From: Chamaelirium japonicum
Taxonomy: Eukaryota; Streptophyta; Magnoliopsida; Liliales; Melanthiaceae
Direction of reading: 5' to 3'
NCBI GenBank assembly: GCA_947650365.1
Contig: OX393552.1
Location: forward strand, 44,603,740-44,667,739
Length of the DNA stretch: 64,000 nucleotides
In this document: positions 44,265 through 58,145 of the stretch, piece after piece
Position numbering within the stretch: the stretch's first letter is position 1
How the letters are laid out: each line of letters begins with the position of its first letter
Translations under genes and position numbers: made by a program
The notes under the pieces: generated by a model
What the model was told of the DNA's origin: nothing
Seen by the model: only the letters and a program-made list of their open reading frames with translations
Databases searched by the model: none

Positions 44265-45710
44265 TGATGGAGACATCCGGCCACCCATCACACGAGTGTA
44301 CGGATGTCGACGGAGGCGGGTTACACATTCGACGTCACTATGGCTTGGAGGATAATGGGCCCAACGCATCTTTGGCCCAACTGCTGCATTGACGTTCAGA
44401 AGGAATTATTTGTGATTCTTATATCTACAAGGGGTTATTTGTATATTGTGTTGTTTATGTTTGTATTTCAGTGGCTGCAATTCCAACCGATGGGCATGAG
44501 GGTGTAATGGGTTGGTGGGTTATCTATTAATAGTAGTGGGTGTAGTTTTCTTTTCTGTTGTTGGGAGTAGTGGGTGTAAAGGGTAGTTAATAGTAGTGGG
44601 TGTAGTTTTCTTTTCAGTTTTTAGTTATTGGGAAGACAAAAAGGGAAGGAGATTGTTGTACTTGGCATTAATGGTTTAATGAAAAGAAATCTATTTTTTC
44701 TATTCAGTGGATTCTGACCCCTCTCTCTCTCTCTCTCTCTCTCCTTTTCTTTTCTGTTCTTGTGAGCCTGTCCCTACCCCGAGCCACCCGAAGCTCGACC
44801 GCCCCACCTCCCTAAAGCCGGCCCCGCCCGCCGGCCTGTAGCGTCGCCACCCAAAGCCCGACCGCCCACCTCCCTAACACCAGCCCCGCCCGTCGGCCTG
44901 AGGCGCCGCCACCCGAGCCTCGGCCGCCCCACCTCCTCGATGCCGGCCCGCCCGCCGGCCTGTGGCATCGCCACCCGAAGCTTGGCCGCCCCTCCTTGTC
45001 GACGCCGGCCAACTCGGCTGGAACCCGTCCACTGGTTCGTGGTCTTGACCACCGTCCGAGATCAGGTCGCCGCCCATAGTCTGTTTACTCTAATTGGCAC
45101 CAACGACTCTTGTAGCAACCATTCTCCGGTACCTGCGGCTTCGACTGTTGGACGCCCTACTTTGCAGGCTTCCGACTCCTCTCGCAGACCACACAATTTT
45201 CGATCATGAAGTCCGCGTTGGGAATGCGAGTTCCACCGTATGAAACCCGTCGTCTACTTGTGGAAGTCTGCTCTTCGTGAAGTCGTCTATCCATTCCTTG
45301 CACTGCATCATATTACATCCAGTTTAGTTCTTCATTGAGCATGATCAATATGTGAAAATTACTACTGCTGATTTGTGCATATAATTGATCACATATATTA
45401 CTCTTAACATTAACCAATTAAGCCTACCCAGTTTTGAAATCCTTGCGGTTATTTAGACATCCACTGTTAATTATAGATTTGTTCCATATACCAACGGAAG
45501 CTTCTACGCTTCCAACGACCCAATCGCTTCCTTATTTTAGATTGACTCGCATTACAAAACTGCAATTGCCTATTTAATATCATATTCATCTAGTGTTAAA
45601 CTTTGCTTATAATTGAATCAGTACTTGTTAAAGTTAATAATTGGATATTTGTCTCAATTGTTTGCTGATTTTGCATATCACTTAGGCATTGTATCAATGG
45701 TCCTACGTCA
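44265..45710 (+). repeat. 5' LTR of the recombinant gypsy element
   Basis: It begins TGATGGAGACATCC and ends CCTACGTCA. It has about four GC-rich minisatellite units and fewer GTGGGTGTAG repeats than the other LTRs, making it about 200 bp shorter. Many substitutions separate it from 50,533-52,193. Confidence 0.92.
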
Positions 45711-45713
45711 GTT

Positions 45714-45729
45714 TGGTATCAGAGCAAGG
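45714..45729 (+). promoter_or_regulatory. Gypsy primer-binding site
   Basis: TGGTATCAGAGCAAGG starts four bases after the LTR and matches the initiator-Met tRNA 3' end. Confidence 0.93.
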
Positions 45730-45829
45730 TCAGTATAGAGAACCAACGTAATTTGCATACATATACGTACTAGAGTGCATACGTCTCCATAGTGGCCTAG
45801 AAATCGACTCCCAAGAATCCCACTTCATT

Positions 45830-46880
45830 ATGGAACCCACTCTAGCTGACGTGATAAAATCCTTAAATGAGTTAGCCGCCACAGTGCAAGTGGCCAATGA
45901 AGCCCGTCGAGCATCAAATAGAAACCCAACTCCAACCAGGTTTGGATCGTAATATGGGCGAGGGATCGCAAATAGGCGGTAATGGTGAGCGTGAAAGGCA
46001 AGCTAAAAATGTCTTTAGACATCTGCCACCATACCCGCCACCCTACCAAGGTCGTCATGGGCAGGGTCCTAACCCTGTTTTCTGGAACAATTTCGATCAA
46101 GATCTGGATGAACGAGCGATGAGGAGTATCAGGTTAGATGCTCCGGCCTTTGATGGTCGGTTGGACCCAAAAGCATTTTCAGATTGAGTGTTCGACATAG
46201 ATCACTTCTTTCAATGATATAACCTATCGGAAGATCGTAGAGTCCGATTTGCCAAGATGAAATTGATTGGCAATGCCAAACTTTTCTGGCAAAATATGGA
46301 GCAGAGCATCCACAAGCGGCACCAACCCCCAATAGTTGATTGGGAGGAGATGAAGAAAAATTTTAAGGAAAAGTACCTACCTCAAACCTATTAAGCCGAC
46401 CTACTAGATAAATGGTATAATTTGAAGCAAAGAAGCAGGACAATAAGTGATTACATCGCTCAGTTCGATTAACTAATTATGAGATGTAACACTACTGAGG
46501 ATGAGGTCGTCACCTTATCAAGATTCCGAGCTGGATTACGTGATGACTTAAGGAGAGAACTTTCATTCGTGAAATCACTACCCTAGAACAAGCCTTCACC
46601 CTATCCCATAATTGTGAACAATTCCTTAGACCTCAATTCCCAAAACATTTTGAACCTGGAAGTACACCCATTACTTTTCAAATTCCTGGTAGCAAGGCCC
46701 CTATTGGGCCACCCCAATACAAGCCTACTACCACCAATCCCATCAGTGGAAGAGACAATAGAGGCAAAGGAATGTTGGGTGAGGCACCTTGAACTTGAAG
46801 TCGAGTCCAGTGTTTTCGATGTCATGGCTTTGGACATATGGCTGCTCAATGCCCTAACAAAGAAATTCCCAAAAATCCGA
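45830..46880 (+). pseudogene. Gypsy gag remnant
   Basis: The ATG at 45,830 opens MEPTLADVIKSLNELAATVQ. After a frame change, gag continues with RLDAPAFDGRLDPKAF, KLFWQNMEQSIHKRHQPP, WEEMKKNFKEKYLPQTY and LLDKWYNLKQRSRTISDYIA, the usual retrotransposon gag domain. A zinc knuckle follows (CFRCHGFGHMAAQCPN, about 46,810-46,857). At least five stops and more than one frame change are present, so no capsid protein can be made. Confidence 0.82.
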
Positions 46881-49800
46881 TAATTGAGGAGCAAGAGGAG
46901 GATGACGAAGCTCTAGGAGAGGATGTGTATGATCCGAATGACTTTTCCCTTGAAGATGAGTATGGGGATGATGGGGAGCACTTGGGAGGTATCAGAACAC
47001 CTACTGAAGGGTACTCTGGTGCTTTATCCCTAGGGGTTGTTCGATGTGCACTAACCCACCCAAAAGAAAGTGATGATTGGAGGCGAACGACTATCTTTAG
47101 CACAATTGTCAAATGTGGGGATAAGAACTGTAAGGTGATAATTGACAGCGGGAGTTGCATCAATGCTGTCTCCGCAAGCGTCATCTCTCGGCTTGGCTTT
47201 TCACCGATACCATACCCTACTCCTTATAAGGTTTCATGGGTTGACACAACATCCATACCCATCAAAGAAAGATGTTTGGTCCCTATTCAATTCTTTGCCT
47301 ATAAAGATAAAGTATAGTGCGATATCATTCCGATGGATGTTGGGCATGTCATTGTAGGGCGACTTTAGCTGTTTGACCTGGATGTTACTATATATGGTCG
47401 CTCTAAATCATGCTCATTCATTTTTGAAGGAAAACGGATCAACCTGACCCCTCTTCAACCTAAGCCCACTAACAAGGTTAAACAAAAAGAACCTTCAAAA
47501 GAAAAGGGGTTGCATATCATTAGTCTCACAGAGTTTGAGAATGACATATCTAAAGAGTCCATTATGTTTGCCCTCGTCACCAAGGAGGTCACTGTGGAAT
47601 TTCAAGACAATTTCCCGAAAGAAGTTATCCTTGTCTTGAAAGAATTTGAAGACATTTTTCCAGAAGATCTTCCAAATCACCTGCCCCCAATGCGTGACAT
47701 ACAACACGCCATTGACCTCGTTCCGGGAGCCTCATTACCGAATCTACTCCATTACAGGCTTAATTCTACTGAGCATGCAGAACTCAAGCGTCAAGTGGAC
47801 GATTTGTTACAAAAGGGATTTATCAAAAAAAGCCTCAGTCCTTGTGTTGTCCCCGCGCTCCTTACCCCTAAGAAAGATGGATCCTGGAGAATGTGTGTGG
47901 ATAGCAGGGTCATCAATAGAATCATGGTAAAATATCATTTTTCCATCCCGCGTTTGGATGATATGCTCGATATATGGCTGGTGCCACTATTTTTTCAAAG
48001 ATTGACTTGAAGAGTGGATACTATCAAATTCGAATCCGACTCAGAGATGAGTGGAAGACCGCCTTTAAAACAAAGGATGGTCTATACGAATGGATGGTGA
48101 TGCCCTTTGGATTATCCAATTCCCCTAGTACTTTTATGCGTGTCATGACGCAGGTACTACGACCATTCATGGGCAAATTCCTTGTGGTGTATTTTGACGA
48201 TATACTCATCTATAGTAGGTCCACAAAGGAACATATGGATCACCTCAAACAGGTCTGCTACACCCTAAGGAAGGAAAGTTTGTACGCCAATCTTAAAAAG
48301 TACTCTTTCCTTACAGACCAAGTTATATTCTTAGGATTCATTGTATTCTCAGAAGGGGTGTCTGCTGACCTACAGAAGGTCAACGCGATAGTTGAATGGC
48401 CAATTCCCAAGACCATCCATGATGTGAGGAGTTCCCATGGATTGGCCACCTTCTACTGACGTTTCATCAGGAATTTCAGCACTATTATGTCTCCAATCAC
48501 ATATTGCCTAAAGAAAGGGGAGTTTCGATGGTCGAATGCCGCCACCCGTGCGTTCGACGAGATTAAGAAGCGAATGACCGAAACACCAATAATGCATCTA
48601 CCCGATTTCATAAAAGCTTTTGAAATTGCATGCGATACTTCCGGTGTTGGAATTGGTGGAGTCCTAAGTCAAGAAGGACATCCTATTGCCTACTTCAGCG
48701 AGAAGTTGAACGAAGCAAAACAAAAGTACTCCACCTACGACACTGAGTTCTATGCGGTAGTCCAAGCTCTGAGATATTGGCGTCATTATCTCTTGCCGTA
48801 AGAATTTGTCTTATACTCGAACCATGAAGCCCTAAGGTACCTAAAATCTCAGAAAAAGGTGAATTTTCAACATGGTCAATGGGTAGTTTTTCTACAAGCC
48901 TACATGTTTGCTCTTAAACATAAAGCAGGAGTTGAGAATAAAGCTACATATGCATTAAGTCGAAGGATGACCCTATTACTTGATGTCAGTGCAGAAGTTA
49001 TCGGGTTCGAGAAGCTCAAGGAAGAATACGAGTCATGCCTAGACTTTGGAGATGTCTATAAGGATTTGAAGAACGAACTGATTCGAGAAGTAGATGACTT
49101 CTATCTCCAAGATGGGTACATGTTCCAAGCTAATAAATTATGTATTCCTCGCACTTCGGTTCGAGAATTTCTGATATGGAAAATACACGCTGGAGGTCTG
49201 TCCAGACATTTTGGGCGAGATAAGACTATTGAAGAGGTTGAACGACAATTCTTTTGGCCAAGTCTGAAGTATGATGTTGCTAAATTAATTGGCCAGTGTC
49301 ACACGTGCCAAATGTCCAAACAACGTAAGCGTAGTACAGGTCTATATACTCCTTTGCCCATACCTGACCGTCTATGGCAAGATGTGAGTATGGATTTTGT
49401 GCTTGGATTATCTCGCACCTTTCAAAAGGATGACTCTATTTTTGTCATCGTTGACCGATTCTCAAAAATGGTCCATTTTGTTCCGTGTTCTAAAACCTTT
49501 GATGCTTCCAAGGTGGCAAAGCTTTATTTTAATAATGTTGTAAAGTTACATGAACTTCCTAAGTCTATTGTTTCTGATCGAGATGTTAAATTTACAAGCT
49601 ACTTTTGGAAGACCTTGTGGGCGATGATGGGAACCAAGCTTAAATTCTCAACCGCTTACCATCCCCAAACCGATGGGCAGACCGAAGTGGTCAATCACAG
49701 TTTAGGGAACTTATTATGTTGCCTTGTGGGTGAAAATAACAGGAATTTGGATTCAATCCTATGAGTCGCCGAGTTTGTATATAATAATTCCATCAATAGG

Positions 49801-50477
49801 AGTATAGGCATGAGTCCATTTGAAATCGTCCACGGGTTTAAACCTAACAAGCCTATAGGTCTTCTCCCCTATGTCACCACACACACGAATCTCTAAGTCT
49901 GCACAGTCATTTGCACAGCATATGCATGATTTGCATCATAATATCAACAAGCAAATTGAAAAAAGCAATATCAGCTATAAAACTTATGCAGATTCTCGAA
50001 GACGTTATAAGGATTTTAAAATTGGTGATTATGTGATGGTTAGGCTCTGACCCGAACGGTATCCTTTAGGAGCCGTAAAAAAATTGCAGGTTCGTAGTTC
50101 GGGACCTTTTAAAATTTTGAAGCGAATTGGTCAAAACACTTATGTCGTAGACTTACCGTTGGATTACGGGATCAGCTCAATATTTAACATAGAAGATTTA
50201 GATAGCTTTAAAGGTTCAACAGTAGTCCCAAGTGACCCATTCTTTCAACCTAACCTTGAAGCTTCTGATAGACTTATACCTGATATTGTACTGCTACCAC
50301 ATCCTCCCGCACAAAATGAATAGATTGACGATATTCTCGATGAACAGATAATTTCTACATGAGAAGGTGGCTTTCAGCGATATCTAGTCAGATGGAGGGA
50401 TTGACCCGACTCCGAGTGCACTTGAATTCCTCGAGATGACATACAATGTTTGTCTCTAGATTTACTCGAGCACTATC
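46838..50477 (+). pseudogene. Gypsy pol remnant (PR, RT, RNase H, integrase, chromodomain)
   Basis: The order is protease (VIIDSGSCINAVS near 47,135), RT ([52 protein letters not shown] at about 48,185), RNase H (FEIACDTSGVGIGGVLSQEG), the integrase zinc region (HFGRDKTIEEVERQFFWPSL; CHTCQMSKQRKRS), the integrase core (SIVSDRDVKFTSYFWKTLWA; HPQTDGQTEVVN), the C-terminal part (50,084-50,323) and the chromodomain. Stops occur at 47,315, 47,367, 48,457, 48,799 and 49,762, with a frameshift near 47,980. Domain order with integrase last defines Ty3-gypsy. Bases after 49,756 duplicate those at the window start. Confidence 0.9.
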
Positions 50478-50532
50478 AGAGCAAGCATGACTTAAACTCG
50501 ACAGGGTCGAGTTCTCCCTACTCCGGGAGGAT

Positions 50533-52193
50533 TGATGGGGACATCCGGCCACCCATTACACGAGTGTACGGACATCGAAGGAGGCGGGCTACACATTCGA
50601 CATCACTATGGCTTGGAGGACAATGGGCCCAACGCATCTTTGGCCCAACTGCTGCATTGAGATCCAGAAGGAGTTATTTGTGATTCTTATATCTACAAGG
50701 GGCTATTTATATATTGTGTTGTTTATGTTTGTCTTTTAGTGCCTACAATTCCAACCGATGGGCATGAGGGTGTAATGAGTATTCCAACCGATGGGCATGA
50801 GGATGTAATGGGTTGGTGGGTTACCTCTTAATAGTAGTGGGTGTAGTTTTCTTTTCAGTTTTCAGTCGTTGGGAAGATAAAAAGGGAAGGAGATTGAATA
50901 GTAGTGGGTGTAGTTTTCTTTTCAGTTATTGAGAATAGTGGGTGTAAAGGATAGTTAATAGTAGTGGGTGTAGTTTTCTTTTTAGTTTTTAGTTTTCAGT
51001 CGTTGGGAAGATAAAAAAGTAAGGAGATTGCTGTGGTCGGCATTGATGGTTTAAAGAAAAAAAATCTCTTTTTGTATTCGGTGGATTCCGACCGACCTCT
51101 CTCTCTCTCTATATATCTCTCCTTTCTTTTCTTTTCTGTTCCTGTGAGCCTGCCCCTACCTCTAGTCTGAACCCACACCTCTTCCTCACGGTGTCGACTG
51201 CCACCCCAAAGCCCGGCCGCCCCACATCCCCGACACCGGCCCCGCCCGCCGGCCTGAGGCGCCGCCACCCGAAGCCCGACCGCCCCACCTCCCCGACGCC
51301 GGCTCCGCCCGCCGGCCTGAGGCGCAGCCACCCGAAGCCCGACCGCCCACCTCGCTGACACCCGCCCCGCCCGCCGGCCTGAGGCGCCGCCACTCGAAAC
51401 CCGGCCGCCCCACCTCCTCGACGCCGGCCCGCCCGCCGGCCTGTGGCATCGCCACCCGAAGCCCGGCCGCCCCTCCTTCTTGACGCCGGCGAACTCGGCT
51501 GGAGCCCGTCCACTGGTCCGTGGTCTTGACCACCGTCCGAGATCAGGCCGCCGCCCACAGTCCGTCTAATTTGATTGGCACCAACGACTCTTGTAGCAAC
51601 CATTCTCCGGTACCTGCGGCTTCTACTGTTGGACGCCCTACTTTGCAGGCTTCCGACTCCTCTCGCAGACCACAGAATTTCCGATCACGAAGTCCGCCAT
51701 CGGGAATGCGAGTCCCGCCGTACGAAAACCGTCGTCTACTTGTGGAAGTCTGCTCTTCGTGAAGTCGTCTATCCGTTCCTTGCACCTGCATGGTATTAGA
51801 TCCAGTTTAGTTCTTCATTGAGCATGATCAATATGTGAAAATTACTACTGCTGATTTGTGCATATAACTGATCACATATATTACTCTTAACATTAACCTA
51901 TTAAGCCTACCCAGTTTTGAAATCCTTGCAGTTATTTAGACTTCCACTGTTAATTATAGATTTGTTCCCTATACCAACGGAAGCTTCTACACTTCCAACG
52001 ACCCAATCACTTTCTTATTTTAGATTGACTCGCATTACAAAACTGCAATTGCCTATTTAATATCATATTCATGTAGTGTTAAACTTTGCTTATAATTGAA
52101 TCAGTACCTGTTAAAGATAATAGTTGGATACTTGTCTCAATTGTTTGCTGATTTTGCATATCACTTAGCCATTGTATCAATGGTCCTACGTCA
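50533..52193 (+). repeat. 3' LTR of the recombinant gypsy element
   Basis: It is almost identical to 778-2,399 but about 39 bp longer, mainly because ATTCCAACCGATGGGCATGA and its neighbours are duplicated at 50,748-50,815. It is followed by CCGCCACAG, as in the left copy. Confidence 0.93.
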
Positions 52194-55100
52194 CCGCCAC
52201 AGTTTAATTATTGGTTCAAAATGGCATAAACATGTCTCATAAAAGGAAAAAAAAAAATGGCATTATTTTGTACACAAAATTATGGCTGTGTTTTGAAATG
52301 GCTTCAAATGTATGATAAAAAGCTCAAAATTGCCTCTTTTTCATTAACAAACTCTCCCTATAGTTATTTATACACCTCATAAAAGCAGAGGCCAATTTGC
52401 TAGCTACTGCAGCATTAAAGAACTCGGTTTTTCAGCCTGAGTTCCCCTCGGTTCTCCTCTGAAGTGAAAATGCCTATTGTTTCATACTTATTTAGCCTGC
52501 TGGCAATGTATTAGCCTTAATAGCAGTTCTTCTTTCATCAGATTTATACCGCTTTTGTAAAATCTACCTTACATGGAAGTTTTCTTCGTGTGAATAATCC
52601 AAGCCTTCGAAAATAACTTGTAGAAATCATGTTCGGCATCCTATGTTTTAAAGTATTAGAAAGGTTTTGGTTGTGTAGGAATGATATCGTCAAGAATGAC
52701 CAAAAGAGGACTTTGATCATTGAGGCCATGAGGGAGATCTGATAAGATCTAGGAAAGCTCACAATTTATTCCTCATTAGTGAAAATTCTGTCTAAACTCC
52801 CGCAAGTTAACTTGGACTGGACTAGTTTTTCCAAGACCACATAGAACCAGAGGACTTATGATCAGCCAATCAAGAGTTTAAAATTAAGTTGTTAAATAAT
52901 TAAGGCTTTTAAGCATCTCAAAATTTAGTTTCCTGCCACCTAACTTCTCATTGAGATATCTGACTCTATTATAATCCCTATCTACAATCTCAGACATTCA
53001 TCATATCTGTGAGGCTAAAGATCCAACTCACCGTATTAAATGCATAAGCATATGTTATGTGAAAAAAAGGCACCAGAATTAAGCGTAGTTTGCTTGAGCA
53101 AATCATCAGACACTGAATTTCATACTACTCCGAACTAGACACTGCCCTTTTTAGAATACCTAGCATTACTAAACGAAGAAGCATTCATCGAGATACTTTT
53201 GATTACCTTTGGCAACTTGGTTTGCTTCTTAATTCTATGCTCACATCCAAACAAAGTCCATGTTAAATTTATCAAGGTGAGATGTCACACCCTGCTTTGT
53301 GGGGCAGTTACGGCCCTGATATTTCAAAAATAGTTTGAGACCATGTGGATTTGGGCCCTCGTGGCCTAGTAGCTCTCTTTCACCTTTTACAGTTCCTCAA
53401 ATTGTTTTTTTTCAGTTTCTAGATTTACTCTCTCATTGCCTTTACCCAGTCCATTTTCATGTTTCTAAGCCCTCTTGACCTACCTCCCTTCTTTTTCAAA
53501 GCAATTGCATAGGACAACCCATAACCTCAAAAGGTTAAAGTTATTGCAATGAACTTATTTTAATCAATAAAAGGATCTTTAGTATTTGTTTTGATGAAGA
53601 CTACCCCAAATAGATGGCAAATGGCTTGATGATTATGGTAGTCTTTGTCTTGATGGGTAGTTTTGATTGAGTGATTGCAAAAGTACAAATTTAATGCTAA
53701 ATTGAAAGGTGTGTAAGCTTCTAGAGGAAAGGGATCTAAAAGTTAGTGCAGACACATTGTTTGATGCAAGAATAGTTATGGGTCAAAATTTAATGTGATT
53801 GTTATCTCAAAAAAAGGAAAAAAACTTGAGTGATTATTTTGATATTGTGGCTTTATTATTAAACAGCTTGAAAAAAAGTAGACACGATTATGTATATAAA
53901 ACTAGTGCAGGAAGATGAACTTAACATATGCATCTTATTCTAGTTCCTCCTTGATAATTTTTTTAGAAATGATCTTTGTATAAATTGTTACCTCAAACCT
54001 GAGAGTGTTTGCATGTGTTTTAGCTTTTATGATTTGTACGCATTCGTGTCATTCTAGTAATTTGTGGCTTCTAAAATTAAATGAATATCTGGGAAATAAC
54101 TGAGAGTGTTTCTAGTAACATGAGAGTAGCAAGAGGAATTTGATGTGTCTCTTGCTCTAGTGCTTCCCTAGAAATCTTGAACCAAGGAGCATTTCTGTAG
54201 ATGTTTCAGCTTATGATTTGTAATCATTTGTGTCATTACCTGTTGAGTAATTTGTGGAAATTATGGGGATAATTGGTGTTTTTCCGTTTTTGCACTTGAT
54301 AATTTTCATCAAATCACTCTGCACTGTCCAAAGAAACAAAATTAAAAGGAAATACAGCTTTCAACTCGGTTTATCAATTATTATTCCATTAATGAATAGC
54401 AATTTTCACAGCGAGCACCACCAACACTACCAACATTAATGAATAGCTTGTTGTAGAAGACTTTTTATGCGCATGAACCTCCCAAACAACAATGGTCTTC
54501 AATCTCTCCTCCTAATAGAAAACATTATATCTGCCATGTTATTAGTAATCCCAAGTTAGCCTTAAGAAAATATACAATTAAAAGCAAATTAAAATTCCAA
54601 CGTAACATCAAGACGTACAGAAAAGGGTTAATAGAAATAAATCATCATATGAAAAAGAAGCAATAAATATAAATCTAATCGCAAAATTATATTGTTTAGT
54701 GAATGGATCATCCAATAAAAGAGTGAAGCAGCAAAGTGCTACAAGATTAATGTATCATCTGGAAAGAGATTATCAAATCTCAAGCATGAAATTTTATTGT
54801 GCATGTATATGTTTAAGTACATATGTATGGTAGTGTACAACGACCTTATGTTTCCCTGTATTACATATGTACTTATAAAACCACAAATAAAATATCTGTT
54901 CCAAAGAAATCAAAAGCTATAATCAGCAAAAGTAATAGGCCAAATGTCATTTGTCAATTTGTAAAATCTGAAGCCATAAGATACCTTCCCAAAATCCTAT
55001 CCCTATTTTATCAAGTGTTCCCCTCAGTCTTGACACTTGCAAAAACTTCTATCCATCTCTATTTCAATTATGATTAGTTAATCTTAACCTAGACTATCCA

Positions 55101-55204
55101 ACTATGATTAGCTAATCTTAATCTGGACTATTTTTGAAATGTCTAATAAAATATGCATTCTAGAATGAGCTCACTAAATTTAAAAATAGAGAAGAAAATC
55201 TTAC
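52194..55204. other. Non-coding stretch, right-copy equivalent of 2,400-5,483
   Basis: No recognisable gene. It matches the left copy with several short deletions. Confidence 0.7.
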
Positions 55205-55779
55205 ATGTCTGGATGTCTCATATGCATCACTTCTTGTAGGTATATGCATGTCTGGGAATTGTTGATGAATGAACGACATCATCATAGACACCTGGGTTTT
55301 TAGAGCTCCTAGTTTTCTCTCCATAGAAACTATTTACGCCTCCAAATGCCCTACCTTGTCTTCGGCAGCCCTTCTAGCTTCAAACTCCTTTCTTAGGGCC
55401 TACTTAAGGTTAGCACATGTACCCAAGATATTTGAAGGCATCAATCCCAAACCATATGCGTGGACATGACCACGTCTCTCTTCTCTCATTACTTGGGAAA
55501 AGATATCATTCCTGACTTGTGAGCTCTCGGGTTGTTGAGACATACGCTCTTTTAACTTTACCCAGAATAAAAACCCAGATTTTACAAATTATGTAGGTGA
55601 CTAATCATTATCCGAAATTTTATCCATATAATAATTAAATCAAATGCATTCAAGAATAAAATGAATAGGGGGAAAATACAATAGCCTCGTTTGATGCAGG
55701 ATCCACAAAACGCCTATTCTTTCGTGTATGGGTCAAGATGAAGAACTCGACTCGAGATGGCTCCTGCTGGTCATGCCTG
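55205..55779 (-). pseudogene. CACTA transposase remnant (right copy)
   Basis: It carries the same minus-strand blocks as 5,484-6,058 (MSQQPESSQVRNDIF; SMMMSFIHQQFPDM), with the same in-frame stops. The decay therefore predates the segmental duplication. Confidence 0.6.
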
Positions 55780-57245
55780 TTTAATTGCTATCCTCATGTA
55801 AACAACATGTATTTTAGTATCACTAGTATTCAAAGTACTTAACAAAATTAAACATAACTTTTAATATTTTATTTATATAACTCCTCACGTAGTTAAGCAA
55901 AGCTTTTGGTGTCAGCAATGTGGCTCATGATTTGCTTCTGGCGGTTAGTCTTGTTCGTTTGACTTCGTTCCTAAACAAAAAGAGACTGACATAATGAGAC
56001 ATAGAAACCTATTTTATTGTTGTTTTGTATCTAGCTTAACAAATATACTACTTTAGAACTAATCACGAAATAACATATACTTGGGCCTTCTTAGTGTTCC
56101 AATGATCAACAAAGCTCCGCCATTGCTCCACAACAACCCTCTCTTGATTGTATAAAGTATATAATCTCGATCTGCAGTGATTGGGGGAAGGAAAAAGGAG
56201 TGGGGGTGGTTGGTGTACAACTCTTCATGGGCCAGAATCGAATCTCTAATAGGGAAAATTGGACTTCCGCTAAGGTAGAAGGGGTAGGAGGGAAGAAGTT
56301 GAGATCAGATTTTGGTCGAGGAGGTGTCGGCCATACCATTGGGTGGAGGAGACGAGATCAAGTCGTTTGAGGGATGGAGGTGGAATGACGGGATGCAATA
56401 TTTGGGGAAAAATTTAGGGATACGATACCGAAAATGTTACTGAGAATTTTGTGCGCACAAACATGAAAAGTTAATAATGGCAAATCACGTTCGTCCTTCA
56501 TCTTAACAAATGGCTACAATTAAAGTATGGTCATGTGGCGGCATTGAAATTTTTTCCAAAGGATCGCGCTAAATATTTTGCAAATTTTTTTCTTTTTTGG
56601 GGATAAACTCGTGGGTCTAGGCAATATGTTGTTGTAGAAGGAAGATCTAGTGGTGTTTAATGGAATCGACACTATACCTCTAATTAGCGGCTTTGAGCAT
56701 CCGTCGTTAAAGACGAAAATAGCAGTATATGCTACGACTACCGCTAATACTATTTGTCCAGGATGAGAAAGTTCCAACTTCTAATATCGAATATTTATGC
56801 TTGCCACTAAATGACATTTAACAGCGACAATTATGCCACCTCCTGCTAGTAATATGCTGCTATAAGTCTATTTTCTAATGTTTGCTGCTAAAAGACATTT
56901 AATATGCAATTATTCCACTCGCTGCTTGTAACATGTCGCTATAAGTCCTTTTTCCTGTAGTGACTTGACCCCCTAAACTATGCTATGTCTAAACATTCAC
57001 CCCCTCTGTCAAATTTCAGCCTTCAACCATTATTTTTAGACCAAGCTACCCTCGTCCTGGTCAACATAAATAATATTTAGAAAACGTTTTTAGCCAATGC
57101 AATAACTTCTTTTTTGCCGCTATTAATTTGTCACTAAAATGGGTTTTACTTTATTGCCACTATTAATATTTAGATGAAATTAACAATGATAATTGTCTTT
57201 ATTGACGCTATTAATATGTTACTAAAAGTTATTTTTCTTGTAGTG
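55780..57245 (-). mobile_element. CACTA-type termini (right copy)
   Basis: Termini equivalent to 7,241 and 7,524 lie at 56,962 and 57,245. The sequence is otherwise as in the left copy. Confidence 0.55.
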
Positions 57246-57393
57246 TATGTATGATAATGAATTTAACGACAGTTGTATTTAGGTTTGTGATCAAACGAGA
57301 AGCTACTTGCCGGCTTTATTGTCATATTTGTAGAATCACAAAAGACAAGACTTTACCGAAGAATATGATGCTGGGCTTATCCTTATCAATAGA

Positions 57394-57939
57394 AATTGCC
57401 CCGATGAAAATTGGGTATGAGCTTTAAGTTCTTTATCCTAATTAATATTTTTAAAATTTAAATTATTAATATTTTATTTTTAATTTTAGGAAGGGAAAAG
57501 TATGATTCGTATACGTATTACTATGAACCGATTTAACTATCGGTGGCTGTCTAGTAAGGATCATATTCTTTATGGAGGATCGGGGGCAAATTTCGATAGT
57601 CTTGCAGTTACGTTGCTGGACACTTGACGTCTAGATATGACTGAAAAGAAGACTAAAAAACTGACGATCAAATCTGTCTGCATAGCAATAGAAAACGATT
57701 AATCGTGTGGAGAAACATATGATGGTAAGAGGTTCAAAAAATAAAATTAATCATTATATTATAATAAATATTTTATTACTAATTTTTATGTTTTTTTAGT
57801 ACAATTTCTGGATAAAGAAACTAGGGAATGTGACAGATGCAGAAGGGTATCTATACTACCCAAGACTGATAAGTGCATAGTCTGCGTGGATGCCGTGCAA
57901 ATGGATAGGGTGTTTGAGTACTCCGCGTACTCCGTTTGA
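57394..57939 (+). pseudogene. Unrecognised three-exon gene fragment (right copy, left arm)
   Basis: It is almost identical to 7,673-8,218, including the CDRC and CIVC pairs and the two Trp-to-stop changes. Function unknown. Confidence 0.5.
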
Positions 57940-58145
57940 TGTTTATGGCTATGTAACTTTGACTCCTAATTAATCATTGAATCCAGTGAAAGACCGAAGG
58001 GTTGATAAATCAACTGAGTGATATAATGAATGATCGTCAACACTCATTCACTCTCCATTGATATCACTCGGTTGGTTTCTCAACCCTTCAGTCTTTCACT
58101 GGATTCAATGATTAATTAGGAGTAAGGGTTACATAGCCATAAACA

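Larger units (their letters stand above)
44265..52193 (+). mobile_element. Recombinant gypsy chromovirus joining the two duplicated units
   Basis: The element has a 1,446-bp 5' LTR, primer site, gag, protease, RT, RNase H, integrase, chromodomain and a 1,661-bp 3' LTR. The flanking pentamers differ (CTGCT on the left, CCGCC on the right) and the LTRs differ strongly from each other, while the 3' half matches the element at window start. This indicates a hybrid formed by recombination between two elements. All reading frames are broken. Confidence 0.88.
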
